From an uncultured Eubacteriales bacterium (GTDB lineage Bacteria > Bacillota > Clostridia > Christensenellales > Aristaeellaceae): 64,000 bases of DNA. Where the stretch lies: assembly GCA_900316415.1 (NCBI GenBank), contig ONCV01000004.1:1-64000 (forward strand), read 5' to 3'. This document shows positions 1 through 8,744 of the stretch, one piece after another. A program made the position numbers and the translations under genes. The notes beneath the pieces were generated by a model. That model had not been told where the DNA came from, did no database searches, and worked only from the letters and a program-made list of their open reading frames with translations. Within the stretch, counting starts at the first letter, position 1. Every line of letters starts with the position of its first letter.

Positions 1-49
1 GTGCTACAAGGATTCTGTCGTCTTTGCCATGATGGCGTGCCATTTTCGT

Positions 50-194
50 TGTCCAGGTCTGTGGATTTCGGATCAATTTCCTTGTCCAGATTGTGGAATA
101 TGGGCTCTTTCTTCTGTCCACATTACGGGATCATGGCTATTTTGAATGTCCACATACCGGGATCGGGTTAAATTCAAGTGTCCATTCTACGGGG
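50..194 (+). repeat. Array of five TGTCCA-headed repeats with 32-33 bp period
   Basis: TGTCCA occurs at 50, 83, 115, 147 and 179, so the spacings are 33, 32, 32 and 32 bp. The three right-hand units extend to a longer common motif (TGTCCA, six variable bases, then ACGGG or CCGGG); the two left-hand units are degenerate. Multiple short direct repeats at about three helical turns are typical of transposase-binding sites at the ends of IS21-family elements, many of which begin with TG. No transposase gene is present to the right, so this is probably a decayed or truncated element end; the rest could lie left of the window. The family assignment is inference. Confidence 0.5.
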
Positions 195-233
195 AGTATT
201 TTACAGGCACATGGTGAGACCCGTATCGTTTAA

Positions 234-287
234 GGGGTTTCAAAAGGGGTTTCAAGGGGTTTCACTTAGGGGTTTCAGGGGGTTTCA
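234..287 (+). repeat. Five tandem GGGGTTTCA units, G-rich
   Basis: Copies of GGGGTTTCA start at 234, 246, 256 and 269, followed by a GGGGGTTTCA at 278. The spacers are 0 to 4 bases. Five G-tracts of four or more on one strand within 54 bp could form a G-quadruplex. The stretch lies in otherwise gene-free sequence beside the TGTCCA array. Confidence 0.7.
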
Positions 288-330
288 GATTTTCCTCTGG
301 GAATTATGTGTTTGTATCAAATACCTCAGC

Positions 331-450
331 TTAGGGGATGTGGTATACGGCGCGGACGATGTCCTGTGGGAGGACGATCCGTTTTTCCTGGAGAGCGCCT
401 TTGCGAAGATCTATCAGGGAGAGAAGGTAATCCTGAAGGTGGTTTGAAAC
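331..450 (+). other. Possible coding remnant (37 codons to a TGA)
   Basis: The region 1-590 has no gene I can support. Within it, positions 337-447 read on the plus strand as a run of codons typical of this genome (GAG, GAC, CTG, GCC, AAG, ATC) ending in TGA, giving a tail with the sequence VLWEDDPFFLESAFAKIYQG. No homology is recognised, and upstream the frame runs into the GGGGTTTCA repeat and loses coding character. The antisense frame is also open here, so strand and reality are both uncertain. It may be the 3' end of a gene broken by the element to the left. Confidence 0.2.
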
Positions 451-550
451 GGCGAGAAACTGGAACTGCCTGCTTCCAACGAGATTCCCGCAAAATGATC
501 CGGGGCGAAAGGGAAAACATTCCGCCCGGTATCCCGGTGAATCCCTGAAA

Positions 551-610
551 AGAATAAAAAAGAATCCCGGACGCATCCGAGAACAGAAGCTCAGATGCTC
601 CGGGATTCTT
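551..610 (-). terminator. Rho-independent terminator of the moxR-DUF58-transglutaminase operon
   Basis: A perfect 12-bp stem (560-571 with 599-610) contains a nested 5-bp stem (573-577 with 594-598). Read on the minus strand it is followed by a T-run (complement of 551-560). The hairpin begins inside the coding region: the TGA stop at 593-591 lies in the loop side of the stem, so stop codon and terminator overlap. Confidence 0.85.
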
Positions 611-2864
611 CCTTGTGCAGCGATGCGGGCAGAAGGCGTCGCAGGGCATACCGCAGGCGGGCCTTCCGGGACTGGCGCTTCCGCAGATCGAGGGCGGCGG
701 TCCGGGCCAGAGCGGTGTCGGTATCCAGCGCCTGCACCTTTCCGTAATGCAGGAGGGACGCGCATTCGCCCAGCTGGGCCAGGGGAACCGGCGCGGCGCC
801 TTCCGCGTCCAGCCGGCGGGTGAATCCCATGACGGTTTCTCCCTTTGCCTGCTTCAGGCCCATGGCCTCCAGACGGTGGACGACTTCCGACAGCCACAGG
901 TCAAAGCGCTGCGCTTCCGCGGATGCGCGCTTCTCCCGATGGAAGGGGGAGGTCAGACGCCAGCGGAGCAGCACTGCGGCAATCAGCCCGGCCAGCAGCA
1001 GGAGCAGCCAGAAGAGGAGGGACGGAGCGAAGGGCGGATCCGGTTCCTCCGAAGGAGCCGCGTCCGCCGCGTCCGCGTCCTGCTGCGCCGCGGTCCGATC
1101 CTCCGCTTCGGAGGGTGGAAGGGGCGTATGGACCGCCGGGGGCTCCTGCGTGGGGAGCTCGTCCTCCGGCGGGAGGGCTGGAGTCGGGGTTTCGTCCGGC
1201 GGCGCGGTGGGGGACGGAAGGGCTTCCGAATCCCCGCTTCCGGGGCCCGCCCGGTGAGGCGTGGCATCAAAGGTCAGCCAGCCGAAGCCGCGGAAATACA
1301 CCTCCGTCCAGGCATGGGCGTTCTGCCCGGTGACCAGGGCCTGCCCGGAGGCATTCGGCTCCGCCAGATAGCCCTCCACATAGCGGGCCGGAAGCCCGGC
1401 CATGCGGCACAGGACGGTCAGGGCGGAGGCGAAATAGGTGCAGTAGCCTTCCCGGGTGTTGAACAGAAAGTTGGTGACAAAATCCAGATTGGCGGGCTGC
1501 CAGGCGGCGTCCAGCGTATAGCGGTAATTCCGGCTGAGATAATTCTGCAGGGCGAAGGCCTTCTCATAGGGGGAGGTCAGCCCTTCCGTGACGTCCGTCG
1601 CCAGCTGCCAGACGGGCTCCTCCAGATGGGAGGGAAGGACGGTGTAGGTCTCCCGGATAACCTCATACTGCGAATCCGGGGTGGAAGCGGCCGCGTCCAC
1701 CAGGGTTCCCAGGCCCGGATCCCCCGCGATCAGCAGCGGAGCGGAGGCGGACCAGGTATCCCCGGGAGCCAGGTTCCGGGTGGCAAAGATTTCCGACGAG
1801 TTCGTGAAATAGGGCACCAGCTCGCCCCCGGCCCGAAGCTCCCGGAGACGCTGGGGCACAAAGAGCGTCGATGCGCCGGATTCCAGCATGCGGACGGACA
1901 GATCCAGGGGCTCCGTCAGGGCGGAGGAAAGATCCGCGGAGGGCAGCGCCTGATCAAAAAGATCGGAACGCTGTGCCGCCATGCCGGGAGCGTCCCAGAG
2001 AAAGCGGCGCCCGCCCAGCGTGTTGCGCCAGGCCCGCCCGTCATATTCATTCAGAATCACGCCCCGCAGATAGACGGTTCGCGGCGCGGACACCTGCATT
2101 ACCTGATGATCCGAGGGGGTGACGGGGCCGCCCAGCTGGGAGGGCCCCTGCGGATAGAAGCCTTCGGAGGACAGGGAGAAGACCTCCCGCGGCTCGGTAA
2201 AGAAGAGCCGGTCCATCACGGTCTGGCGGAGGGAATCCGCCCGCTCCTTCAGTTCAGGGATAACGGCCCCCTCCTTCGGCACCAGGCCGTAGGCCAGGAG
2301 CAGCAGGGCCAGCGCCCAGGGGATGATCTGGACGAGGGGCTGCTCCGGATGGCGCTCCAGCACCAGCACGCACAGCGCGGCCGCGCAGGCGGGGAGCAGG
2401 GAGGGCACCAGATCCGGCCGATCCGACAGCCAGATCAACAGCAGCGCCCCTCCGGCGAGAACGAGCGCCGTGAGGGAGCCCGCGGAGCGCCGGGAGGCCA
2501 GAAAGCTGAGCAGGGCCAGCAGCGCGGAGGCCAGCAGGGAAAAGGGCCGGGCCACCAGGGGCAGCGCGCCGGGAATCCCGGACAGATGCAGCGTCAGGGC
2601 CCGCAGGGAATCGGAAAGCGCCGAAAAGCCGGAGGCCGCTCCCCAGAGCAGTGAAAGGCCGGCAAGGGCGAGGGAGCCGAAGAGGGCAGTACGCCGGGTC
2701 AGGGTTACCGCCTCCAGCGCGAGGGTCTCCGCCAGAATCAGGGCAAAGCAGGGGAGCAGCGGCACGTTCAGCCGCAGCGCCCCGAGCAGCGTCAGGGTCA
2801 GGCCTCCGGCCATGAGGAGGCTCAGCAGCAGCCGGGGGATCTTTTGAATCAGGCGTTCCCGCAT
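591..2864 (-). CDS. Transglutaminase-like membrane protein (TgpA type)
   Basis: A 757-residue protein. The first ~200 residues are very hydrophobic and contain about six or seven membrane segments. A long extracytoplasmic part follows with a transglutaminase-like core: Cys475 in EGYCTYFASAL, His517 in NAHAWTEVYF and Asp533 in LTFDATP form the expected Cys-His-Asp triad. A Pro/Glu/Thr-rich linker (~540-610), one more membrane segment and a cytoplasmic tail complete it. This is the layout of TgpA-type proteins, which are regularly encoded beside MoxR and DUF58 genes, as here. The substrate is unknown; a cell-surface peptide or protein is inferred. The ATG has a strong AAAGGAGG site seven bases upstream. 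It is the last gene of a three-gene minus-strand operon. Confidence 0.88.
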   Translation of the reverse strand: MRERLIQKIPRLLLSLLMAGGLTLTLLGALRLNVPLLPCFALILAETLALEAVTLTRRTALFGSLALAGLSLLWGAASGFSALSDSLRALTLHLSGIPGALPLVARPFSLLASALLALLSFLASRRSAGSLTALVLAGGALLLIWLSDRPDLVPSLLPACAAALCVLVLERHPEQPLVQIIPWALALLLLAYGLVPKEGAVIPELKERADSLRQTVMDRLFFTEPREVFSLSSEGFYPQGPSQLGGPVTPSDHQVMQVSAPRTVYLRGVILNEYDGRAWRNTLGGRRFLWDAPGMAAQRSDLFDQALPSADLSSALTEPLDLSVRMLESGASTLFVPQRLRELRAGGELVPYFTNSSEIFATRNLAPGDTWSASAPLLIAGDPGLGTLVDAAASTPDSQYEVIRETYTVLPSHLEEPVWQLATDVTEGLTSPYEKAFALQNYLSRNYRYTLDAAWQPANLDFVTNFLFNTREGYCTYFASALTVLCRMAGLPARYVEGYLAEPNASGQALVTGQNAHAWTEVYFRGFGWLTFDATPHRAGPGSGDSEALPSPTAPPDETPTPALPPEDELPTQEPPAVHTPLPPSEAEDRTAAQQDADAADAAPSEEPDPPFAPSLLFWLLLLLAGLIAAVLLRWRLTSPFHREKRASAEAQRFDLWLSEVVHRLEAMGLKQAKGETVMGFTRRLDAEGAAPVPLAQLGECASLLHYGKVQALDTDTALARTAALDLRKRQSRKARLRYALRRLLPASLHKEESRSI

Positions 2865-2920
2865 GGAACTGAACCTCCTTTCCGGAAAAAATGATCGGCG
2901 GAGCGTCTTCCCCCGCGTAG

Positions 2921-4072
2921 TCAGATGTCGGGCTCCACGCTGGAGACCTCGATGCCGTCCTGCATCAGCCGGGCCACCAGCGGAGAAAGCTGCGGATCAT
3001 CCGGCACAAAGGTGACCAGATAGAGGCGCAGGGCTGGCCCCAGATGATGCATGCGGATCATCAGCTCCACCATGGCGGAATTCAGCCGGGCGGAGATCAC
3101 CACCACGCAGCCCATCTTCCGCAGCCGGCGGCTTTCCAGCGCCAGCACCCGCTCGAACCGGTCCGGATCGGAAAAGCTGACCCGGGCCAGGTTTTCCAGC
3201 GCCAGGGGGAGCCCCATGCCCTTTTCAAGCTCCACCGGATGGGCCCCGAAGAGGGGAAAATGAACGGACAGCTGGGTGCCCTGCTGATCGGCGAAGACGG
3301 AGGCGGCGGTTTCCAGCAGGGCGTCCCGCAGATCCGCTTCCGCCTCCGGCCGCCCCCAGGAGGGCGGACGGGAACAGTCCATCAGCAGGAGCACCTCCTG
3401 CAGGATGGGCTCGTCAAATTTACGGACCAGCAGCTCCCGCTTCCGCAGGGAGAGCTTCCAGTGCACCTTTTTCAGAGGATCGCCGGGCTGAAAGGCCCGG
3501 ATATCCGAGGGCGAGGAGAGATCCTCCGTGGCCCGGGAAAGCATCTCGCTGCCGGGATCGCCCGGGGCGAGGGGCAGGGGATCGGTGGGAAAGAGCCGGG
3601 GAAGCACCAGAAGGCTGAGCTGTTCCGCCTCCGCCCGGCGGCGGACGCGAAAGAGCCCCAGCAGATCCTCCAGCGCCCAGGCCTGCAGGCCGGGAGCCCA
3701 GACGCCCACGTGATCCGCCTGAAAGGGAAGCTTCAGCGTCTGGAGCTTGCCGGGGGCATTGCGCAGGAAAACCGTCTGCGGGGGCCGGCCGTTCCCCGGG
3801 CTGATCTCCAGCTGAATGGGCGCGAGGGGCAGCAGGCCGTGATGGCGGATCTGCAGCAGAAGCGCGGCCCGATCCCCCCGGTGCACGCTGCGGCAGTCCA
3901 GGGAGCCGGAAACCCGCAGGGTTCCGGCGGCCCAAAGCACGCTGACGCACCCGGAGAGCAGGGCGAGAAAGAAAAGCGCCGCCGCCATGAGCAGAATGGG
4001 ACTCCCGGTGGACAGGGCCGCCAGGAGAAACATCCCCCCCAGCGCGAGGGCCAGGGCGGCGCGCCCCGTCAC
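2921..4072 (-). CDS. DUF58 domain protein
   Basis: A 383-residue protein with two N-terminal membrane segments (~4-50), a beta-rich middle, and the DUF58 signature around VHWKLSLRKRELLVRKF, followed by a vWA-like fold with LLLMDCS. DUF58 proteins accompany MoxR AAA+ ATPases and transglutaminase-like proteins; the trio is thought to act in assembly or maturation of envelope or secreted proteins, but the reaction is unknown. The ATG overlaps the stop codon of the moxR gene by four bases (ATGA), which indicates translational coupling; the transglutaminase gene follows after 56 bp. Confidence 0.88.
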   Translation of the reverse strand: MTGRAALALALGGMFLLAALSTGSPILLMAAALFFLALLSGCVSVLWAAGTLRVSGSLDCRSVHRGDRAALLLQIRHHGLLPLAPIQLEISPGNGRPPQTVFLRNAPGKLQTLKLPFQADHVGVWAPGLQAWALEDLLGLFRVRRRAEAEQLSLLVLPRLFPTDPLPLAPGDPGSEMLSRATEDLSSPSDIRAFQPGDPLKKVHWKLSLRKRELLVRKFDEPILQEVLLLMDCSRPPSWGRPEAEADLRDALLETAASVFADQQGTQLSVHFPLFGAHPVELEKGMGLPLALENLARVSFSDPDRFERVLALESRRLRKMGCVVVISARLNSAMVELMIRMHHLGPALRLYLVTFVPDDPQLSPLVARLMQDGIEVSSVEPDI

Positions 4073-5013
4073 AGCTTCAGCGGCACCGTCGTGCCGCGCA
4101 GGATCGTCAGAAGCACATCCTCCACGGGAACGCCCTTCATCCGGGCCTCCGGGGAGAGCACCATCCGATGGGCAAAGACCGGCAGGAACATGTGCTGCAC
4201 GTCCTCCGGAAGAACGAAATCCCGGTCATCCAGCAGCGCGCAGGCCTGGGCCCCGCGGATCAGCGCGATGGCGGCCCGGGTGGAGGCACCGAGCTGGAAG
4301 GAAGGCTCCTCCCGGGTGGCGGCCGCCAGATGGGCCACGTAGTTCCGGACCTCGGGGGAGCAGTAAACCGTCGCGACCTGCTCCTGCATGGCCAGGATGT
4401 CCTGGGCGGTGCAGATCGGGGTGATCGTATCCATGGGGCGAACTGTGCCGGAATAGCGCTCCAGCACGTCCATCTCCTGCTCGATGGTGGGGTATCCGAT
4501 GGAGATCCGCAGGAAGAAGCGGTCCACCTGCGCCTCGGGCAGGGGATAGGTTCCGACGAACTCGCCGGGGTTCTGCGTCGCCAGGACGATGAAGGGCTGG
4601 GGCAGGGGATGGGTCACGCCGTCCACGGTCACCTGATGCTCCTCCATGATCTCCAGCAGGGCGGACTGGGTTTTGGGGCTGGTGCGGTTGATCTCATCCG
4701 CCAGGATGATCTGGCTCATGACCGCGCCTTCCCGGTACTCCATCTCCCCGGTCTGGAAATTCGCCAGGGTGAAGCCCGTGATGTCCGAGGGCATCAGATC
4801 CGGCGTGAACTGGATGCGGCGGAAGGAGCAGTCCAGGGAACGGGCCAGGGCGCTGGCCAGGGTCGTCTTGCCCACCCCGGGCACGTCCTCGATCAGCACA
4901 TGCCCCTTGCACAGCAGCGCGATCAGCGCGTATTCGATGGCTTCCTCCTTGCCGACGACGGCCTGGCTGATGGACTGCTGCAGGGAAAGAATCATGCGGC
5001 CGGGATTGAACAT
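4069..5013 (-). CDS. MoxR family AAA+ ATPase
   Basis: A 314-residue MoxR-type ATPase. Walker A is VPGVGKTT (residues 44-51), Walker B is IILADEINR (Asp106, Glu107), and the sensor region ATQNPGEFVGTYPLPEAQVDRF is typical of the family. MoxR ATPases act as chaperone-like remodelling factors working with vWA partners; here the partner is the overlapping DUF58 gene. I chose the ATG at 5013 because it has an AGGAGGGG site nine bases upstream; a longer open frame to 5082 would run over the -10 region of the promoter. It is the first gene of the operon, divergent from the phosphoglucomutase gene. Confidence 0.9.
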   Translation of the reverse strand: MFNPGRMILSLQQSISQAVVGKEEAIEYALIALLCKGHVLIEDVPGVGKTTLASALARSLDCSFRRIQFTPDLMPSDITGFTLANFQTGEMEYREGAVMSQIILADEINRTSPKTQSALLEIMEEHQVTVDGVTHPLPQPFIVLATQNPGEFVGTYPLPEAQVDRFFLRISIGYPTIEQEMDVLERYSGTVRPMDTITPICTAQDILAMQEQVATVYCSPEVRNYVAHLAAATREEPSFQLGASTRAAIALIRGAQACALLDDRDFVLPEDVQHMFLPVFAHRMVLSPEARMKGVPVEDVLLTILRGTTVPLKL

Positions 5014-5053
5014 GCAAAAGCCCCTCCTTGACAATTCAAAGGAATTCGGCCCG

Positions 5054-5082
5054 ATTATACCCTGAAACGCGCCGCTTCGCAA
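5054..5082 (-). promoter_or_regulatory. Promoter of the moxR operon
   Basis: Read on the minus strand: TTGCGA (5082-5077), 17-bp spacer, TATAAT (5059-5054). It lies about 40 bp upstream of the moxR start and is back to back with the pgm promoter at 5100-5128. Confidence 0.7.
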
Positions 5083-5099
5083 GAAGAGGAAGTTTCCCC

Positions 5100-5128
5100 T
5101 TGTCAGAAAAAGGAAATCAATTTATAAT
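5100..5128 (+). promoter_or_regulatory. Promoter of the phosphoglucomutase operon
   Basis: TTGTCA (5100-5105), 17-bp spacer, perfect TATAAT (5123-5128), 34 bp before the ATG at 5163. Confidence 0.85.
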
Positions 5129-5162
5129 AAACATATCTTGATACAGAAAGGCGGCGGCAGCC

Positions 5163-6884
5163 ATGACCGTGAAAGAAAACTACGAACAGTGGGTAAGGGA
5201 TTTCGCCGGAGATCCGGAGACGGCCGCGGAGCTGGAAAGCATTCGCGGGGATGAAAAGGAGATCGAGGATCGGTTCTATACGGAGCTGAGCTTCGGAACC
5301 GCGGGCATGCGCGGCGTGCTCGGAGCGGGCATGAACCGGATGAACAAGTATAATGTCCGCCGGGCGACCAAGGGCCTGGCCGGCTTCCTGAAGGAGGATC
5401 CGGAGAACGCGAAGCGCGGCGTGGTGATCGGCTATGACAGCCGGAACTACAGCGCTGAGTTCGCGAAGGACACCGCGCTGACGCTGTGCGCGGAGGGCGT
5501 GCCGGCCTATCTGTTCGACGCGCTGCGCCCCGTGCCGCTGCTGAGCTACGCGGTTCGCCACCTGCACGCGGCGGCGGGCATCGTGATCACCGCCAGCCAC
5601 AATCCGCCCCAGTACAACGGCTACAAGGTGTACGGGGACGATGGCGCCCAGGTCGGTCCGGAAACGGCGGAGGGCATCACCCGGGTGATCCGCGCCACGA
5701 AATACACGGACTGCGTCCTGATGGACGAGGACGAGGCGAAGGCCAAGGGGCTGCTGAAGATCATCGGCGACAAGGAAGTGGACGATGATTACATGGCCGA
5801 GGAGAAGACCCTCGTGGTTCAGCCCGAAATGCTGGCCCGGATGGGAAGCCGGCTGAACATCGTCTATACCCCCCTGCACGGCAGCGGCAACGTGCCGGTG
5901 CGCCGGGTGCTGAAGGAACTGGGCATCGAGAAGCTGGCGGTCGTGACGGAGCAGGAGAAGCCGGACGGCAATTTCTCCACCCTCACCTGCGCGCCGAATC
6001 CGGAGAACCCGGAAGCCTTCACGCTGGCCTTCGGCGTGGCGGAAAAGACGGGCGCCACGGTGATCTTCGCCACGGATCCGGACTGCGACCGGCTGGGCGT
6101 GGCGGTGAAGGACGGCCAGGGAGAATGGCATCTTCTGACCGGAAACCAGATCGGATGCGTGCTGCTGCACTACATCCTGTCCACCAAGAAGAAGATGGGA
6201 ACCCTGCCGGCGAACGCCGCGGCCTGCAAGAGCATCGTGTCCACCTCCCTGGCCAACAGCATCTGCGAGACCTACGGGGTGAAGATGTACGAGGTGCTGA
6301 CCGGCTTCAAGTTCATCGGCGAGAAGATCCAGCAGTTCCAGGATACGGGCGCCCACACCTTCCAGTTCGGCTTTGAGGAAAGCTACGGCTTCCTGAGCTC
6401 CACCTTCGTCCGGGACAAGGACGGCGTCAACGCCAGCCTGCTGGTGACGGAAGTGGCGGCCGCCTGCGAAGAGGAAGGCATCACCCTGTACGACCGGATG
6501 CAGCAGATCTTCCGGGAATACGGATACTACGTGGAAAAGGTGGTTTCCACCACGCTGCCCGGCAAGGACGGCCTGACCCGGATGAAGGAGATCATGGCGG
6601 GCCTGCGGGAGCATCATCCGGCGGAGATCGGCGGCATGAAGGTGACCGCGGTGCGCGATTATCTGAAGGGCGTGCGAATCTGCGGCGGCGAAAGCGAACC
6701 CACCGGACTGCCGGCCTCCGACGTGCTGTACTTTGAGCTGGAGAACGGGTGCTGGGTGTGCGTGCGCCCCAGCGGCACCGAGCCCAAGATCAAGCTGTAT
6801 GTCAACACCAACGCGAAGGACCAGGCCGAGGCGCAGCGGCTGAACGCGATGCTGTGCGAGGCCAGCCAGAATCTGATGAAATAA
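5163..6884 (+). CDS. pgcA: Phosphoglucomutase / phosphomannomutase
   Basis: A 573-residue alpha-D-phosphohexomutase interconverting hexose-6-phosphate and hexose-1-phosphate in the cytosol. The phosphoserine loop is TASHNPPQYNGYK with Ser145; the Mg2+ loop is DPDCDR (305-310); the sugar-binding loop is GFEESYGFL; the C-terminal phosphate-binding loop is RPSGTEPKIKLY. Length and motifs fit the long PgcA/Pgm2-type enzymes of Firmicutes, which supply glucose-1-phosphate for UDP-glucose, glycogen or wall glycans. Glucose versus mannose preference cannot be decided from sequence. The start is preceded by AGAAAGGCGGCGG after a strong promoter. A GC-rich hairpin (6892-6921) without a T-run separates it from the next gene, so read-through is likely. 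Confidence 0.92.
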   Translation: MTVKENYEQWVRDFAGDPETAAELESIRGDEKEIEDRFYTELSFGTAGMRGVLGAGMNRMNKYNVRRATKGLAGFLKEDPENAKRGVVIGYDSRNYSAEFAKDTALTLCAEGVPAYLFDALRPVPLLSYAVRHLHAAAGIVITASHNPPQYNGYKVYGDDGAQVGPETAEGITRVIRATKYTDCVLMDEDEAKAKGLLKIIGDKEVDDDYMAEEKTLVVQPEMLARMGSRLNIVYTPLHGSGNVPVRRVLKELGIEKLAVVTEQEKPDGNFSTLTCAPNPENPEAFTLAFGVAEKTGATVIFATDPDCDRLGVAVKDGQGEWHLLTGNQIGCVLLHYILSTKKKMGTLPANAAACKSIVSTSLANSICETYGVKMYEVLTGFKFIGEKIQQFQDTGAHTFQFGFEESYGFLSSTFVRDKDGVNASLLVTEVAAACEEEGITLYDRMQQIFREYGYYVEKVVSTTLPGKDGLTRMKEIMAGLREHHPAEIGGMKVTAVRDYLKGVRICGGESEPTGLPASDVLYFELENGCWVCVRPSGTEPKIKLYVNTNAKDQAEAQRLNAMLCEASQNLMK

Positions 6885-6950
6885 GGCTTTTCCCGGGGCC
6901 GTCCGCGCGGGCGTCCCCGGGGCAAACCGGAAAAGCTGGGAGGAATCACA

Positions 6951-7985
6951 TTGTTTGGCAAGCTGATGAACAATTACTACTACGGAAAGAGCGGCAAGGG
7001 CGATTTCCGGAAGGAGGATATGCCGGAGAACCGCTGGGAGCTTTTCTGGGATACCCTGCGAACCCGGCTCAGCGCCCTGGTGCGGCTGAATCTGATGTAT
7101 ATGATCGTCTGGCTGCCGACGATGATTGTGCTGCTCATGACCTTCATGAGCGGCATTTCCAACCTGAACACGATTATTTCCGCCAAGGACGGCACCCTGA
7201 AGGAGGCCGTCGAGGCCAGCGCGGGGGAGGAAAACGCCCTGACCTATACGGATGAGCAGATCGCCGAGCTGGCGGAGATGAACCCGGGGGACTATCTGCG
7301 GAGCATGCTCTTCACGACCGTGCTGATCCTGATTCCCTGCATCGCGATTACCGGACCGGCCACCGCGGGCGTCAGCTACGTGACGCGGAACTGGGCCCGG
7401 GATGAGCATGCCTTCATCTGGAGCGATTTCAAGGACGCGGCGAAGGAAAACTGGAAGCAGAGCCTGGTGGTTTCCCTGATCACCGGCCTGATGCCCGCGC
7501 TGATCTATCTGGGGTGGACGTTCTACGGCCAGATGGCGGCGCGCCAGCCCTTCATGGTGGTTCCCCAGGTGCTGGTGCTGATGATCGGCATTATCTGGGC
7601 GCTGTGCGTGACCTATTTCCATCCGCTGCTGGTGACCTACAAGCTGCGGATGCGGGACGTGATCCGCAACGGGCTGCTGCTGGGCGTCGCCCGGCTGCCC
7701 ATGAGCGTGGGATTCCGGCTGCTGCACTGCGTGCCCCTGCTGCTGGGCTTCCTGCTGGCCTACCTCTGGAGTCCCATTTACGCGGCGCTGATCCTGTTCG
7801 GCTACTATCTGCTGATCGGCTTCAGCCTGAGCCGGTTTGTGACGGCCAGCTATACCAACGCGGTGTTCGACCGGTTCCTGAATCCCCGGATCGAGGGGGC
7901 GAAGGTGAACCAGGGCCTGCGGCAGGAAAGCGATGAAGATGACGGGGAGGAGGACGGGGACACCGATCCGAATCCCGCGGAGTAA
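6951..7985 (+). CDS. DUF624 family membrane protein
   Basis: A 344-residue protein with about five hydrophobic segments, an N-terminal region FRKEDMPENRWELFWDTL and the central GPATAGVSYVTRNWARDEHAFIWSDFKDAAKENWKQS block that identifies DUF624 (YesL-like). Members sit in the membrane and are often found near carbohydrate uptake genes; the function is unknown. The tail (~325-344) is highly acidic. The start is TTG with GGGAGG eight bases upstream; no in-frame ATG fits as well. The methyltransferase gene begins three bases after its stop. Confidence 0.85.
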   Translation: MFGKLMNNYYYGKSGKGDFRKEDMPENRWELFWDTLRTRLSALVRLNLMYMIVWLPTMIVLLMTFMSGISNLNTIISAKDGTLKEAVEASAGEENALTYTDEQIAELAEMNPGDYLRSMLFTTVLILIPCIAITGPATAGVSYVTRNWARDEHAFIWSDFKDAAKENWKQSLVVSLITGLMPALIYLGWTFYGQMAARQPFMVVPQVLVLMIGIIWALCVTYFHPLLVTYKLRMRDVIRNGLLLGVARLPMSVGFRLLHCVPLLLGFLLAYLWSPIYAALILFGYYLLIGFSLSRFVTASYTNAVFDRFLNPRIEGAKVNQGLRQESDEDDGEEDGDTDPNPAE

Positions 7986-7988
7986 AAG

Positions 7989-8738
7989 ATGTATCAGGAT
8001 TTTGCGGAAATTTACGACCGACTGATGGACAATGTAAAATATGACAGCTGGGCGGACTATTACGTTCGCCTGCTGTCCATTTATGGGGTTCGTGAGGGAA
8101 AGGTCTGCGAATGTGCCTGCGGGACGGGGAACCTGACGATTCCCCTGCAGCGGGCGGGATTTCAGATGACGGGGGTCGACCAGAGCCGGGAAATGCTCTG
8201 GCAGGCGGCCCAGAAGGCCCGGAAGCAGGGCATGGCCATCCCCTTCGTGCAGCAGGACATGAAGGCCCTGAATCTGCATCGGCCGATGGACGCGGTGATC
8301 GCCACCTGCGACGGGATCAATTATCTGCTCACCGATGAGGAACTGAAAAGCTTTCTCCGGGCTGCCTGGCGGGCCATCCGCCCGGGCGGCGCGCTGATTT
8401 TTGATGTCTCCACGCCCTACAAGCTGCGGGAGCAGCTTTGCTCCGGGCTGATCTGCGAGGATCTGGAGGACATCACCTACTTCTGGCAGAACCGGTGGAA
8501 CGCCCGGACCCGGACGGTGGAGATGACCCTGTGCTTCTTCGTGAAGGAAGCGGACGGCCGATACCGCCGGATGGAGGAAGAGCAGACCCAGAAGGCCTGG
8601 GAGGCGCAGGAGCTGAAGAACATGCTGCTGAGCATGGGATTCCGGGGCGTCTGCCTCTACGGGGACGGAAACCTGAACCCCGCGAAGGAGACGGATCTGC
8701 GCTGGCACATCTGCGCCACAAGGCCGGGAGAGGAGTAA
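7989..8738 (+). CDS. Class I SAM-dependent methyltransferase
   Basis: A 249-residue protein with a complete AdoMet-binding fold: motif I VCECACGTGNLTIPL, motif II acidic end TGVDQS, motif III-like IPFVQQDM and DAVIATCDGINYLL, and motif IV RPGGALIFDVSTPYKL. It belongs to the small-molecule/unknown-substrate methyltransferases common beside housekeeping genes in Clostridia. The substrate cannot be inferred. It lies three bases after the DUF624 gene and six bases before hslO, so it is co-transcribed. Confidence 0.85.
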   Translation: MYQDFAEIYDRLMDNVKYDSWADYYVRLLSIYGVREGKVCECACGTGNLTIPLQRAGFQMTGVDQSREMLWQAAQKARKQGMAIPFVQQDMKALNLHRPMDAVIATCDGINYLLTDEELKSFLRAAWRAIRPGGALIFDVSTPYKLREQLCSGLICEDLEDITYFWQNRWNARTRTVEMTLCFFVKEADGRYRRMEEEQTQKAWEAQELKNMLLSMGFRGVCLYGDGNLNPAKETDLRWHICATRPGEE

Positions 8739-8744
8739 GCGGCG

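Noticed and set aside
50..194. CRISPR array
   Set aside because: The repeated part is only 6-16 bp and decays to the left; the repeat-to-spacer proportions and lack of cas genes do not fit.
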